The notes under the pieces are model-generated. The model was not told where the DNA came from and did no database searches. It was given only the letters and a program-made list of their open reading frames with translations. This document shows, piece by piece, positions 1 to 7,999 of a DNA stretch of 20,899 nucleotides. The DNA is from Sulfurimonas autotrophica. GTDB taxonomy: Bacteria > Campylobacterota > Campylobacteria > Campylobacterales > Sulfurimonadaceae. The stretch spans positions 1-20,899 of the forward strand of contig DQUE01000183.1 of assembly GCA_015662405.1 (NCBI GenBank). Reading direction: 5' to 3'. Position numbers and translations under genes: made by a program. The first letter of the stretch is position 1; each line of letters opens with the position of its first letter.

Positions 1-33
1 CTTGAGATATTAGAAAATAAAAATAAAAGATGA
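1..33 (+). CDS. C-terminal tail of an upstream gene (partial)
   Basis: Frame 1 is open from the window edge and reads LEILENKNKR before a TGA at 31-33. The TGA overlaps the ATG at 30-32 of the next gene as ATGA, the same junction seen repeatedly in this window, so this is probably the last ten codons of the preceding gene of the operon. Frames 2 and 3 have stops within the first dozen bases. The product cannot be named from ten residues. It could also be non-coding leader. Confidence 0.4.
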   Translation, partial: LEILENKNKR

Positions 34-926
34 GAGAAATGCAAAGAGTAGAAGCAGAGATTGCAAGACTAATTGATGAGTGTGATTATGATGAGGTGAA
101 TCGTCTTTTTAGTATGCTTCAAGGCGGAAAAAGACTTCGTGCAAAATTGATACTCAAAATTGCCCCAAACCATAAAGATGCTCCACTTTTAGCTGCTATA
201 GTAGAACTTATTCATGCAGCCTCACTTCTGCACGATGATGTGATAGATGATGCGAAGACAAGGCGTGGAGTGGCATCTGTGAATGCAACAGATGGTAGTA
301 AAATAGCTGTTATGCTTGGTGATATTTTATACTCGAAAGCATTTACAGAACTTGTTTTATTTGATAAAGATGTAGCACAAACAATTGCATCAGCAGTTAC
401 AGCACTCTCAAAAGGTGAGATGATGGATGTCGCAATGGCAGAATCTTTTAATAGTGATGAAGAAAAATATCTTGATATGCTGTACCTAAAAACGGCAACA
501 CTCATTGAAGCAGCAGCAAAAGCAAGTGCTCTTTTAGCAGGAAAAGATGTGCAAAAGTATGCTATTTATGGAAGAAACTTAGGTCTTGCTTTTCAAATCA
601 TAGATGATATACTTGATATTACAGCAGATGAGGCAACACTTGGAAAACCTGCGATGAATGACTATGTAGAGGGAAAATGCACGCTACCGTATATTTATTT
701 GTATAAAGCGTTAGATGCAAAAGAAAAAGAGAAACTCCTTCGTTTACATGCAAAAAAACCTACAGAAGATGAACTGCTTTGGATGAAGAAAAAAATGCAA
801 GAACATAAAACAATAGAGAAATCTTTTCAACTAGCCAAGCAGCTCTCAGCTGAAGCAAAAGCGGCTGTAAGTGAAGAGGAAGAGTTGGTAGATATTTTAG
901 ATACTATGATAAAAAGAAGTTATTAA
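30..926 (+). CDS. ispB: Long-chain polyprenyl diphosphate synthase (octaprenyl/hexaprenyl type)
   Basis: Trans-prenyl chain elongation: adds isopentenyl diphosphate units to an allylic primer to make the side chain of respiratory quinones, here presumably menaquinone. It is a soluble all-helical enzyme, and 298 residues is usual for the family. Visible motifs are GGKRLR (32-37), the first Asp-rich motif DDVID (69-73) with RR at 78-79, the KT pair (154-155), the second Asp-rich motif DDILD (192-196) and the GK...D...EGK segment (205-217). Small residues just before the first motif (Ala64, Ser65) fit a long-chain product, since bulky residues there stop elongation early. The start at 30 gives an ATGA overlap with the upstream frame; a second in-frame ATG at 39 is equally possible and neither has a strong Shine-Dalgarno. 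The stop overlaps hemA by one base. Exact chain length cannot be read from sequence. Confidence 0.93.
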   Translation: MREMQRVEAEIARLIDECDYDEVNRLFSMLQGGKRLRAKLILKIAPNHKDAPLLAAIVELIHAASLLHDDVIDDAKTRRGVASVNATDGSKIAVMLGDILYSKAFTELVLFDKDVAQTIASAVTALSKGEMMDVAMAESFNSDEEKYLDMLYLKTATLIEAAAKASALLAGKDVQKYAIYGRNLGLAFQIIDDILDITADEATLGKPAMNDYVEGKCTLPYIYLYKALDAKEKEKLLRLHAKKPTEDELLWMKKKMQEHKTIEKSFQLAKQLSAEAKAAVSEEEELVDILDTMIKRSY

Positions 927-2206
927 TGCACTATTTAACAGTTAGCCTTTCACACAAAAATAGTGATTTGGCACTAAGAGAGAAGTTTACATATACAGAC
1001 GAAGAGAAAGAAGCTTGTCTGCAAAGACTTTTAGAGTCACCACATATTAGTGAAGCAATAATGCTCGCTACATGTAATCGTATGGAGTTGTATGTATGTT
1101 GTGATGATATTTCTAAAGCAACAAGTTATATAATGAGACTTTTGACATTTAAAGGTGGTGTATCAGAAGAGTTTTTACGAAATACTGCTGAAATAGTTGA
1201 TGAGAGTAGTGCTATTCATCATCTTTTTGCGGTTGCAAGCTCTATCGACTCTATGGTTGTGGGCGAGACGCAGATAGCAGGGCAGCTCAAAGATGCTTTT
1301 CGGTTTTCACATGAACGTGGGTATTCGGACAAGAGGATGTCTCGAGCAGTCTCTTATGCCTTTAAGTGTGCAGCAAAGGTGAGAAACTTGACTGATATAT
1401 CTTCAAAACCTGTCTCTGTAGCTTCTGTGGCAATTGGGCAGATAAAAGAAAAAGTGAAGAATCTCCATGAGAAAAAAGCCTTGGTTATTGGTGTGGGTGA
1501 AATGAGTGAAATTTGTCTCAAACATCTTATTTCAGATGGTGTGGATACATTCATAACCAACAGAACAAGACAAAAAGCTGAAACTTTGGCAAATGAGTGC
1601 AGTGCGAAACTCTATGAATTTGGAGATTTGGACAAAGCTGTCAATGAATTTGATATCATCTTTACCGCCACAAGTGCACCTTATCCAATTATTACGAATG
1701 ATTTGATAGAGGATGTTGATTTTGAGCGATTTTGGTTTGATCTAGCAATTCCTAGAGATATAGAAGTAGAAAAAAGGGATGGTATTTCTCTTTTTGTTGT
1801 AGATGACATACAAGAGATAGTCGATGCAAACAGATCGCAAAGGGAACAACATGTAAGACAGGCACACGCAATAATTGGAAGAAGTGTTGTGGAGTTTTAT
1901 GAATGGCTTGATACGCTAAATGTAGAGCCTATGATAAAAGAGATCTATATAAAAGCGTATAAATCTGCTAATGAAGAGACACAAAGAGCTATAAAAAAAG
2001 GCTTTATTCCCAAAGAGTATGAAAAGCAGGCACAAAAAATGGCACAGCAGGCAATAAAAAGATTTTTGCATGATATGACAAAAAAAATGAGAGAAACCTC
2101 CCATGAAGCCAAAAGTGATTCTACAGCTGGAGTAATGCAGTACATTCTTAATGATGAGCATGATAACATCCCAGACAAATACAAACATCATTTAAAAAAG
2201 GATTAA
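926..2206 (+). CDS. hemA: Glutamyl-tRNA reductase
   Basis: First committed step of C5-pathway tetrapyrrole synthesis: NADPH reduction of the glutamate on tRNA(Glu) to glutamate-1-semialdehyde. The catalytic Cys is Cys50 in the TCNR motif (49-52). The substrate-domain block VVGETQIAGQ (111-120) and the Rossmann nucleotide-binding GVGEM (189-193) follow, then the helical dimerisation tail from about residue 310. At 426 residues it is a normal full-length enzyme. The ATG at 926 shares its A with the stop of the polyprenyl synthase gene (TAATG), so the two are probably translationally coupled. hemC lies three genes downstream in the same operon. A GSA aminomutase gene (hemL) is not in the window. 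Confidence 0.97.
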   Translation: MHYLTVSLSHKNSDLALREKFTYTDEEKEACLQRLLESPHISEAIMLATCNRMELYVCCDDISKATSYIMRLLTFKGGVSEEFLRNTAEIVDESSAIHHLFAVASSIDSMVVGETQIAGQLKDAFRFSHERGYSDKRMSRAVSYAFKCAAKVRNLTDISSKPVSVASVAIGQIKEKVKNLHEKKALVIGVGEMSEICLKHLISDGVDTFITNRTRQKAETLANECSAKLYEFGDLDKAVNEFDIIFTATSAPYPIITNDLIEDVDFERFWFDLAIPRDIEVEKRDGISLFVVDDIQEIVDANRSQREQHVRQAHAIIGRSVVEFYEWLDTLNVEPMIKEIYIKAYKSANEETQRAIKKGFIPKEYEKQAQKMAQQAIKRFLHDMTKKMRETSHEAKSDSTAGVMQYILNDEHDNIPDKYKHHLKKD

Positions 2207-2212
2207 AATTTG
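2198..2212 (+). promoter_or_regulatory. Ribosome binding site fixing a TTG start for proS
   Basis: AAGGA at 2198-2202 followed by a seven-base spacer and TTG at 2210. It overlaps the hemA stop codon (2204-2206), so ribosomes ending hemA run directly onto it. No ATG near this position is compatible with the conserved N terminus. Confidence 0.75.
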
Positions 2213-3916
2213 AGAAGAAGTAAAGCGTTTATACCAACAACGAAAGAAGCACCATCAGATGCTACGCTTGCAAGTCATGTATTTTTATCACGCGCTGGAT
2301 TTATAACGCAGGTTGCATCAGGTTTGTATAATTATCTGCCATTAGCAAAAAGAGTCATAAAAAAAATAGAAAATATAATTAATGAAGAGATGACAAAAGT
2401 AGGGGCACAAGAGGTAGAACTCTCTTTTGTTACACCAGCAGAGTTATGGCAAGAGAGCGGAAGAATAGAAAAATTTGGTAAAGAGTTACTCCGTTTTCAT
2501 GATAGAAAAAACAATCTTTTTGTGCTTGGTCCTACACACGAAGAGATGATGGTTGCTATTGTTCGTAATCGTGTGACCTCTTATAAGAATTTACCATTAA
2601 ATCTCTATCAAATAAAGACAAAATTTCGAGATGAAGCACGTCCTCGTTTTGGGCTTATGCGTGGTCGTGAGTTTATTATGCAAGATGCTTACTCTTTTCA
2701 TGCTAGTGTAGAGGATTTAGATAGAGAGTTTGATGCGATGGAAGAAGCATACAAAAAAATACTCACGCGAATGGGGTTGGATTTTAGAGTTGTAGAGGCT
2801 GACAGTGGTGCTATTGGTGGAAGTGGTTCTAAAGAACTTATGGTTTTAGCAGAGAGTGGTGAAGATACAATTGCCGTATGCTCTACATGTGAATATGGAG
2901 CAAATATAGAGGCAGCCTCTAGAAGTAAGCGTGCTGATACTCCTGAAGCTCCTGAGGCCTCTTTTAATAAATTTAAAACACCAGATGTTAAAACAATAGA
3001 AGCACTTGCAGAGTTTTTTAAAGTAGATCCATACTATACGATAAAATGTGTTGCAAAAAAAGTAGTATATGAGGATGTAAGTGAAATTGTTCTTTTCTTT
3101 GTACGTGGTTGTGATACTTTGCAAGAAGTAAAAGCTCTCAATGCAACAGATGCACTTGATATTGTAGATGTAACAGAAGAGGAGCTCCAAGCGGTAGGAT
3201 TAGTTCCAGGATATATTGGTCCACTAGATCAAGCACAGGCAAAACATGTTATTGACAGTGATTTAAAAGATGCTAAAAATTTGATTTGTGGGGCGAATGA
3301 GGAGGATTATCACTTTGTAGGCGTCGATTTGTCTGTGTTGAGTGATGTTGCTTATTTTGCAGATATAGCACAAGTAAACGAAGGAGATATCTGTCCTCAT
3401 TGTGAAAAGGGAACACTCTCTTTTACAAAAGGAATCGAAGTAGGACATATTTTTAAACTTGGAACGACCTACTCAAAAGCACTGAAAGCTGAATTTTTGG
3501 ATGAAAATGGAAAGGCACAGCCTTTTATCATGGGAACATATGGAATGGGGGTTTCACGTCTTGTAGCAGCAGTAATTGAGCAGCACCATGATGAGCATGG
3601 TTGCATCTGGACAAAAGAGACAGCCCCTTATATGGTAAATATTATGATTAGTAACATTAAAGATGAGGCACAGGTAGCAGTTGCACAAGAGCTTTATAAG
3701 CAACTGCAAGATGCAAATGTGGAAGTGATGCTTGATGATAGAAAAGAGCGTTTTGGATTTAAAATGAAAGATGCAGAGCTTATTGGATTTCCATATACTG
3801 TTGTTATTGGAAAAGAGCTTACAAACGGATATGTGCAGATTTTTACTCGAGCTACAAAAGAGAAGAAAGATGTAAAAAGAGAAGAGATACTCAACAAAAT
3901 TATGGAACTTCTATAG
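2210..3916 (+). CDS. proS: Prolyl-tRNA synthetase, bacterial type with editing domain
   Basis: Charges tRNA(Pro) with proline. It is a class II enzyme of 568 residues, the usual bacterial length. The N-terminal TTKEAP...SH block, motif 2 (FRDEARPR, 139-146) and motif 3 (GMGVSRL, 445-451) are intact. The YbaK-like editing insertion lies at about 220-400 and keeps Lys279 (in YYTIKC) and the GxxxP element GYIGP (334-338), so clearance of Ala-tRNA(Pro) should be retained. The anticodon-binding domain follows from about 475. The start is TTG at 2210, chosen because AAGGA at 2198-2202 sits seven bases upstream and the encoded RRSKAFIPTTKEAP is the normal family N terminus. hemA ends three bases before. 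Its place inside a haem operon is a Campylobacterota trait. Confidence 0.97.
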   Translation: MRRSKAFIPTTKEAPSDATLASHVFLSRAGFITQVASGLYNYLPLAKRVIKKIENIINEEMTKVGAQEVELSFVTPAELWQESGRIEKFGKELLRFHDRKNNLFVLGPTHEEMMVAIVRNRVTSYKNLPLNLYQIKTKFRDEARPRFGLMRGREFIMQDAYSFHASVEDLDREFDAMEEAYKKILTRMGLDFRVVEADSGAIGGSGSKELMVLAESGEDTIAVCSTCEYGANIEAASRSKRADTPEAPEASFNKFKTPDVKTIEALAEFFKVDPYYTIKCVAKKVVYEDVSEIVLFFVRGCDTLQEVKALNATDALDIVDVTEEELQAVGLVPGYIGPLDQAQAKHVIDSDLKDAKNLICGANEEDYHFVGVDLSVLSDVAYFADIAQVNEGDICPHCEKGTLSFTKGIEVGHIFKLGTTYSKALKAEFLDENGKAQPFIMGTYGMGVSRLVAAVIEQHHDEHGCIWTKETAPYMVNIMISNIKDEAQVAVAQELYKQLQDANVEVMLDDRKERFGFKMKDAELIGFPYTVVIGKELTNGYVQIFTRATKEKKDVKREEILNKIMELL

Positions 3917-4348
3917 ATGATCTACTTCCTACTCTACCTCTTTTTAGAAGTGCTTGTTTCAGTAGAGGTATCTTCTGCTATAGGTGGTCTTGCAACATTT
4001 TTTGAAATAGTTTTGAGTGCTTTTCTTGGTGTGGCAATTTTAGTAAACTTTCGAAAAACACTTATTGAAAATTTGACAGCAGTCTCTTACAACTGTATTG
4101 ATCTAGAGCAGTTTCAAAAGCTCAATCTTTTTACACTCATTGGGGCTATTTTGTTGATTATTCCAGGTTTTTTAACAGATATCCTGGGTACTTTCATGCA
4201 GTTTAGTGTTATTACGAGTATGATTGTTAACCGTTATAATGTAAAATCAGGAAAATGTAACTCTTCTTTTGAAGAACAAAACAATATACCAAAGGATTCA
4301 GATGTCATTGATGTTGAAATTATTGAGCACGATAGTACTCTTAAGTAG
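3917..4348 (+). CDS. fxsA: FxsA family membrane protein
   Basis: Small polytopic inner-membrane protein of 143 residues. The family name comes from E. coli FxsA, linked to suppression of F-exclusion of phage T7; its cellular role is unknown. Hydrophobic stretches lie at about 2-18, 24-43 and 72-105. The hallmark loop GAILLIIPGFLTDILG (76-91) is clear, and the tail ends in the acidic VIDVEIIE typical of the family. The ATG directly follows the proS stop with no gap. The 3' end overlaps the start of the next gene by 47 bases in another frame. A gene of this family sits between proS and hemC in Campylobacter as well, so the position is old. Confidence 0.85.
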   Translation: MIYFLLYLFLEVLVSVEVSSAIGGLATFFEIVLSAFLGVAILVNFRKTLIENLTAVSYNCIDLEQFQKLNLFTLIGAILLIIPGFLTDILGTFMQFSVITSMIVNRYNVKSGKCNSSFEEQNNIPKDSDVIDVEIIEHDSTLK

Positions 4349-5129
4349 TTTTGTTTATGCAAACACAGCAAGTGAAAAAATTGAAGATTTTTTAGAAGAT
4401 AAGTTTATGGAAAATCCAAAACTTGAATCAGTTGAAGTGACTGTGAAAAGTGTTGTGTCACTTAAACAGCTTCCAAAATGGAATGCTTATATTGTTGCTG
4501 TCAAGGCTGTTTTAAAAACAAAACAGCTTATCAACCAAAAAATGATTTGGTTTTCAAATGGAGAGCTAATTACAAAGGATTTGATAGATATAGATACGGG
4601 TGAAAGCCTTGTCAAAAAAGTTAAACCAAAAGTAAAAGCAAAACATTACATAAAAGAGAATTTAATCTATGGCAATGATAATGCAAAACATAAAGTCATG
4701 ATTTTTTCAGATCCTCTTTGCCCTTTTTGTAAAGGATTTGTGCCAGGTGCTCTAGAAGATATGAAAAAAGAGCCACAAAAATTTGCTGTATATTATTACC
4801 ATCTTCCATTAGAGAGATTGCATCCAGCTTCTGTGACATTGGTAAAAGCTGCAATTGCTGCAGAACACAAGGGTGTGAAGGATGTTGTTTTAAAACTTTA
4901 TAATGTCAAAATTAACCCACGAGAAAAAGATGTTAAAAAAATTCTCAAAGCGTTTAATGAAGCAGTAGGAACGAATATAACACCCAAAGAGATTACATCT
5001 CCAAGTGTAGTTAAAGAGTTTAATCATGACAAATTTGTTGCAAATGATTTGATGGTTGCTGGAACACCTACTCTCTATTTGGATGGAGTAGCAGATGAGA
5101 CAAAGAAAAAATACCTGAAAGTGAAGTAA
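4302..5129 (+). CDS. Exported thioredoxin-fold thiol:disulfide protein, DsbC/DsbG-like
   Basis: Predicted periplasmic disulfide isomerase or oxidoreductase of 275 residues. A signal peptide covers residues 1-20 (hydrophobic core, VYA cleavage site). An N-terminal domain of about 100 residues without cysteines could be a dimerisation region. The thioredoxin fold follows, with active site CPFC (140-143) after FSDPL, and the cis-proline loop GTP (254-256). Thr before the cis-proline is more typical of DsbC/DsbG isomerases than of DsbA. The start at 4302 has AAGGA at 4292-4296 five bases upstream and gives a clean signal peptide. An in-frame TTG at 4269 and a further ATG at 4311 exist; the TTG would add a polar stretch before the signal. 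It starts inside fxsA and its stop overlaps hemC by one base (TAATG). The substrate is unknown. Confidence 0.82.
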   Translation: MSLMLKLLSTIVLLSSFVYANTASEKIEDFLEDKFMENPKLESVEVTVKSVVSLKQLPKWNAYIVAVKAVLKTKQLINQKMIWFSNGELITKDLIDIDTGESLVKKVKPKVKAKHYIKENLIYGNDNAKHKVMIFSDPLCPFCKGFVPGALEDMKKEPQKFAVYYYHLPLERLHPASVTLVKAAIAAEHKGVKDVVLKLYNVKINPREKDVKKILKAFNEAVGTNITPKEITSPSVVKEFNHDKFVANDLMVAGTPTLYLDGVADETKKKYLKVK

Positions 5130-6088
5130 TGCAAAAATTAACAATCGCGACACGTGTTTCAGACTTGGCACTATGGCAGGCTAATTATATTAAAGAGCGA
5201 GTTGAAGCAACTTTTCCTGATATAGAAGTGGTGCTGAATAAAATTGTAAGTAATGGTGATAAAGTTTTAGATAAACCTTTAGCGCTTATAGGTGGAAAAG
5301 GACACTTTACCAAAGAGCTTGAAGAGGAGATGTTAGCAGGCAATGCAGAGCTTGCTGTACATAGCCTCAAGGATGTTCCTACATATATTCCAGATGGTTT
5401 GGAACTTGCCGCTGTAACACAAAGAGAGGATCAAAGTGATCTCTTTTTATCATACAGATATAAAACACTTGAAGATCTGCCAGAGGGTGCAGTTGTTGGA
5501 ACTACAAGCTTGAGACGGAGAATGCAGCTTTTACAAAAGAGGCCTGATTTACATGTAAAAGATTTACGAGGAAATGTCAATACACGTCTAAGAAAGTTAA
5601 AAGAAGGAGAGTATGATGCAATTATACTAGCATGGATAGGACTCAGTAGACTTAATTTACTCAAAGATATTCCTTATACACAAAAGCTTTCACTTGATAT
5701 GATGATACCACCGATGGGGCAGGCTGCTTTGGGTATAGAGATTGTATCGGATAATGAAAAAGTAAGAGAGATTGCAAAAAGTCTCAATGATGAAAAGACT
5801 TTTCTCTGTACAGAGATTGAGAGAGATTTTATAAGCAAAATCGGAGCAGGATGTTCCGCTCCTGTTGCATGTAACGCTGTTATAGATGGTGATAATGTTG
5901 TTTTTAGAGTTATGCTTGGATTTCCTGATGGGACAAACATTATGCAAGAAAAAGTGATAAAAAAGAGAGAAAAAAGTAAAAATTTAGGCAAAGAACTTGC
6001 TCAAAAAATGATAGATAAGGGTGCATTAGATCTGCTAAGCGAGGCAGAAAAAATAGCTTTTAAAGATGAAATGCCACAAAGATTATAA
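5129..6088 (+). CDS. hemC: Porphobilinogen deaminase (hydroxymethylbilane synthase)
   Basis: Polymerises four porphobilinogens into hydroxymethylbilane in the cytoplasm, the third committed step of haem synthesis. The dipyrromethane cofactor attaches to Cys242 in GAGCSAPV (239-246). The catalytic Asp is Asp82 in HSLKDVPT (78-85), and the basic substrate-binding segments GTTSLRRR (124-131) and DLRGNVNTRLRKL (145-157) are intact. At 319 residues it is normal. The ATG at 5129 overlaps the previous stop by one base. It shares the operon with hemA; hemB and hemD are not in this window. Confidence 0.97.
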   Translation: MQKLTIATRVSDLALWQANYIKERVEATFPDIEVVLNKIVSNGDKVLDKPLALIGGKGHFTKELEEEMLAGNAELAVHSLKDVPTYIPDGLELAAVTQREDQSDLFLSYRYKTLEDLPEGAVVGTTSLRRRMQLLQKRPDLHVKDLRGNVNTRLRKLKEGEYDAIILAWIGLSRLNLLKDIPYTQKLSLDMMIPPMGQAALGIEIVSDNEKVREIAKSLNDEKTFLCTEIERDFISKIGAGCSAPVACNAVIDGDNVVFRVMLGFPDGTNIMQEKVIKKREKSKNLGKELAQKMIDKGALDLLSEAEKIAFKDEMPQRL

Positions 6089-6090
6089 AA

Positions 6091-7905
6091 ATGCAAAAAA
6101 CGATAAAACTTTTAAAAAAAAATGATGAATTAAAAATAATTGATGCGGAGTTAGATATATATCTAGAAATTCCGCATTTGGCATATGCTGAAGTAAAAAA
6201 AGAAGATGGCGGCAGGGCACTCCTTTTTACCAATGTTGTTGATAAAAAAAAGAGTAAAAAGTTTGAAGAGCCGGTGCTTATGAATCTATTTGGTTCTTAT
6301 AGGCGTTGTGAACTGCTCTTTGGACGAACAATTGAATCAGTCGCTGATGAAATAACAAAACTTTTGCATATGAAACCGCCTGCAGGTTTGAGAGAAAAAA
6401 TTTCTATGGCAAGTGAACTTTTTTCACTCAAGAATATTTTTCCAAAACGTCTAAAAGGGGAGGGCGAGTGCCAAGAGGTGAAATATTTTGAAGATGCAAT
6501 TGACCTCTATAAGATGCCAGTTTTAACGACATGGGAACAAGACGGCGGTCCTTTTATTACTATGGGGCAGGTATACACACAAAGTCTTGACGGTGAAATG
6601 GTAAATTTAGGAATGTATAGACTGCAAGTATATGATAAAAATCATTTGGGTATGCACTGGCAGATACACAAAGACTCTTCGCACTTTTTTGATCAGTACC
6701 AAAAAGCAGGGAAGAGAATGCCTGTAAGCATTGCAATTGGTGGAGACCCTCTTTATACGTGGTGTGCAACTGCACCGCTACCGTATGGTGTAAATGAACT
6801 TTTAATGTACGGACTCATTACAAAAAGAGCTGCACAGCTTGTGAAATCTTTGACGACACCTTTGTATATTCCAAAAGATGTTGATTATGTGATAGAAGGC
6901 TGGGTTGATCCAGATAATATGAAAATAGAAGGTCCCTTTGGTGATCATACAGGGTATTATACCTTAGAAGAGCCATATCCAGTTATGGAAGTTTCTGCTA
7001 TAACAATGAAAAAAGAGAGAACATTTTTAGCAACAGTTGTTGGTAAACCGCCTTTAGAAGATAAATATATGGGCTGGGCAACAGGAAAAATATTTTTTCC
7101 TCTGCTAAAAACAACAGCACCGGATCTGCTTGATTATCATATGCCAGAAAATGCAGGTTTTCATAACTTGATTCTTGCAAAAATGCAACCGTTGTATAAA
7201 GGGCATGCAAAACAGTTTATGCACGTTTTTTGGGGTGCAGGGCAGATGAGTTTTGTCAAACATGCGATCTTTGTGGATGAAAAAGCACCAAAATTAGAAA
7301 ATTATGAAGCTTTTGCGACTTATGTGTTAGATAGATTTACACCAAAGTCAATGTTTATAACAGAGGGTATTTTAGATGCACTTGATCACTCTTCGCCAGA
7401 GTCACTAGTCGGTGGTAAACTGGGTATAGATGCTACTGTAGGAAATAAGGTAGAAGCACCACAGCTTTTAGGTGATGCAGAGTTACTTCATCAGGTAAAA
7501 GAGATAATTCCAGATGTCGTGGATCTGCATCAGTTTATGCAAAGAACAAAAAATCCTATAACTGTGATCAGCATCAATAAAGAGAAAAATGTAAAAGAGT
7601 ATTTTGATGATTTGTTAGTATTGAGTCCACATATGCGAATAGTAGTTTTTGTGGATGCAGAGAAAAATGATATATACAATGCTTACATGTTGATTTGGCG
7701 TGTTACAAACAACATGGATGCACTTCGTGATGTATATAGATCAGGCTTAATGGTTGGCATTGATGGAACAAATAAAAACTCTTTAGATAATTTTACAAGA
7801 GAGTGGCCAGATGATGTTACATGTACACCAAGTGTTGTTCATAGACTAAAAGAGATGGGAGTTTGGGATTTAGATGAGAGGCTCGTTAAGAAGTTTCAGC
7901 TCTAG
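6091..7905 (+). CDS. ubiD: UbiD family prenylated-FMN decarboxylase, likely menaquinone pathway
   Basis: Reversible decarboxylase of an aromatic acid using prenylated FMN. The catalytic segment EGPFGDHTGYY (280-290) supplies the Glu/Asp pair of UbiD enzymes, and the prFMN/metal region NLGMYRLQVY (172-181) and MHWQIHKD (188-195) are present. At 604 residues it is about 100 longer than E. coli UbiD, with extra sequence spread through the N- and C-terminal parts. Campylobacterota make menaquinone rather than ubiquinone, largely by the futalosine route, where a UbiD homologue is proposed to decarboxylate the prenylated naphthoate. That role is inferred, supported by sharing an operon with the polyprenyl synthase. 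It starts two bases after hemC with only a weak Shine-Dalgarno. The UbiX partner is not in the window. Confidence 0.9.
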   Translation: MQKTIKLLKKNDELKIIDAELDIYLEIPHLAYAEVKKEDGGRALLFTNVVDKKKSKKFEEPVLMNLFGSYRRCELLFGRTIESVADEITKLLHMKPPAGLREKISMASELFSLKNIFPKRLKGEGECQEVKYFEDAIDLYKMPVLTTWEQDGGPFITMGQVYTQSLDGEMVNLGMYRLQVYDKNHLGMHWQIHKDSSHFFDQYQKAGKRMPVSIAIGGDPLYTWCATAPLPYGVNELLMYGLITKRAAQLVKSLTTPLYIPKDVDYVIEGWVDPDNMKIEGPFGDHTGYYTLEEPYPVMEVSAITMKKERTFLATVVGKPPLEDKYMGWATGKIFFPLLKTTAPDLLDYHMPENAGFHNLILAKMQPLYKGHAKQFMHVFWGAGQMSFVKHAIFVDEKAPKLENYEAFATYVLDRFTPKSMFITEGILDALDHSSPESLVGGKLGIDATVGNKVEAPQLLGDAELLHQVKEIIPDVVDLHQFMQRTKNPITVISINKEKNVKEYFDDLLVLSPHMRIVVFVDAEKNDIYNAYMLIWRVTNNMDALRDVYRSGLMVGIDGTNKNSLDNFTREWPDDVTCTPSVVHRLKEMGVWDLDERLVKKFQL

Positions 7906-7948
7906 TAGTTTTTTGTAGCTTAATCTTTGTAAAACACCTCTTTTTAGA

Positions 7949-7954
7949 TAAAAT
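7949..7954 (+). promoter_or_regulatory. Possible -10 box for argH-osmC
   Basis: TAAAAT preceded by a T-rich run (7941-7945), the usual look of Campylobacterota vegetative promoters, which often lack a -35 box. It lies in the 94-base gap between ubiD and argH. A second candidate, TATTAT, lies at about 7974-7979. No convincing terminator was seen behind ubiD, so argH may also receive read-through. Confidence 0.35.
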
Positions 7955-7999
7955 AGCAAACTTTTTAATACTTTATTATAAGACAATTAAGGAATAATT

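Noticed and set aside
2846..3190. A 114-codon minus-strand frame inside proS, rich in Cys, Tyr and Phe
   Set aside because: The odd composition is the expected antisense reading of A/T-rich sense codons in the ProRS editing domain.
7906..7999. Intrinsic terminator after ubiD
   Set aside because: There is a T-run after the stop, but I could not find a stem longer than about four pairs before it.
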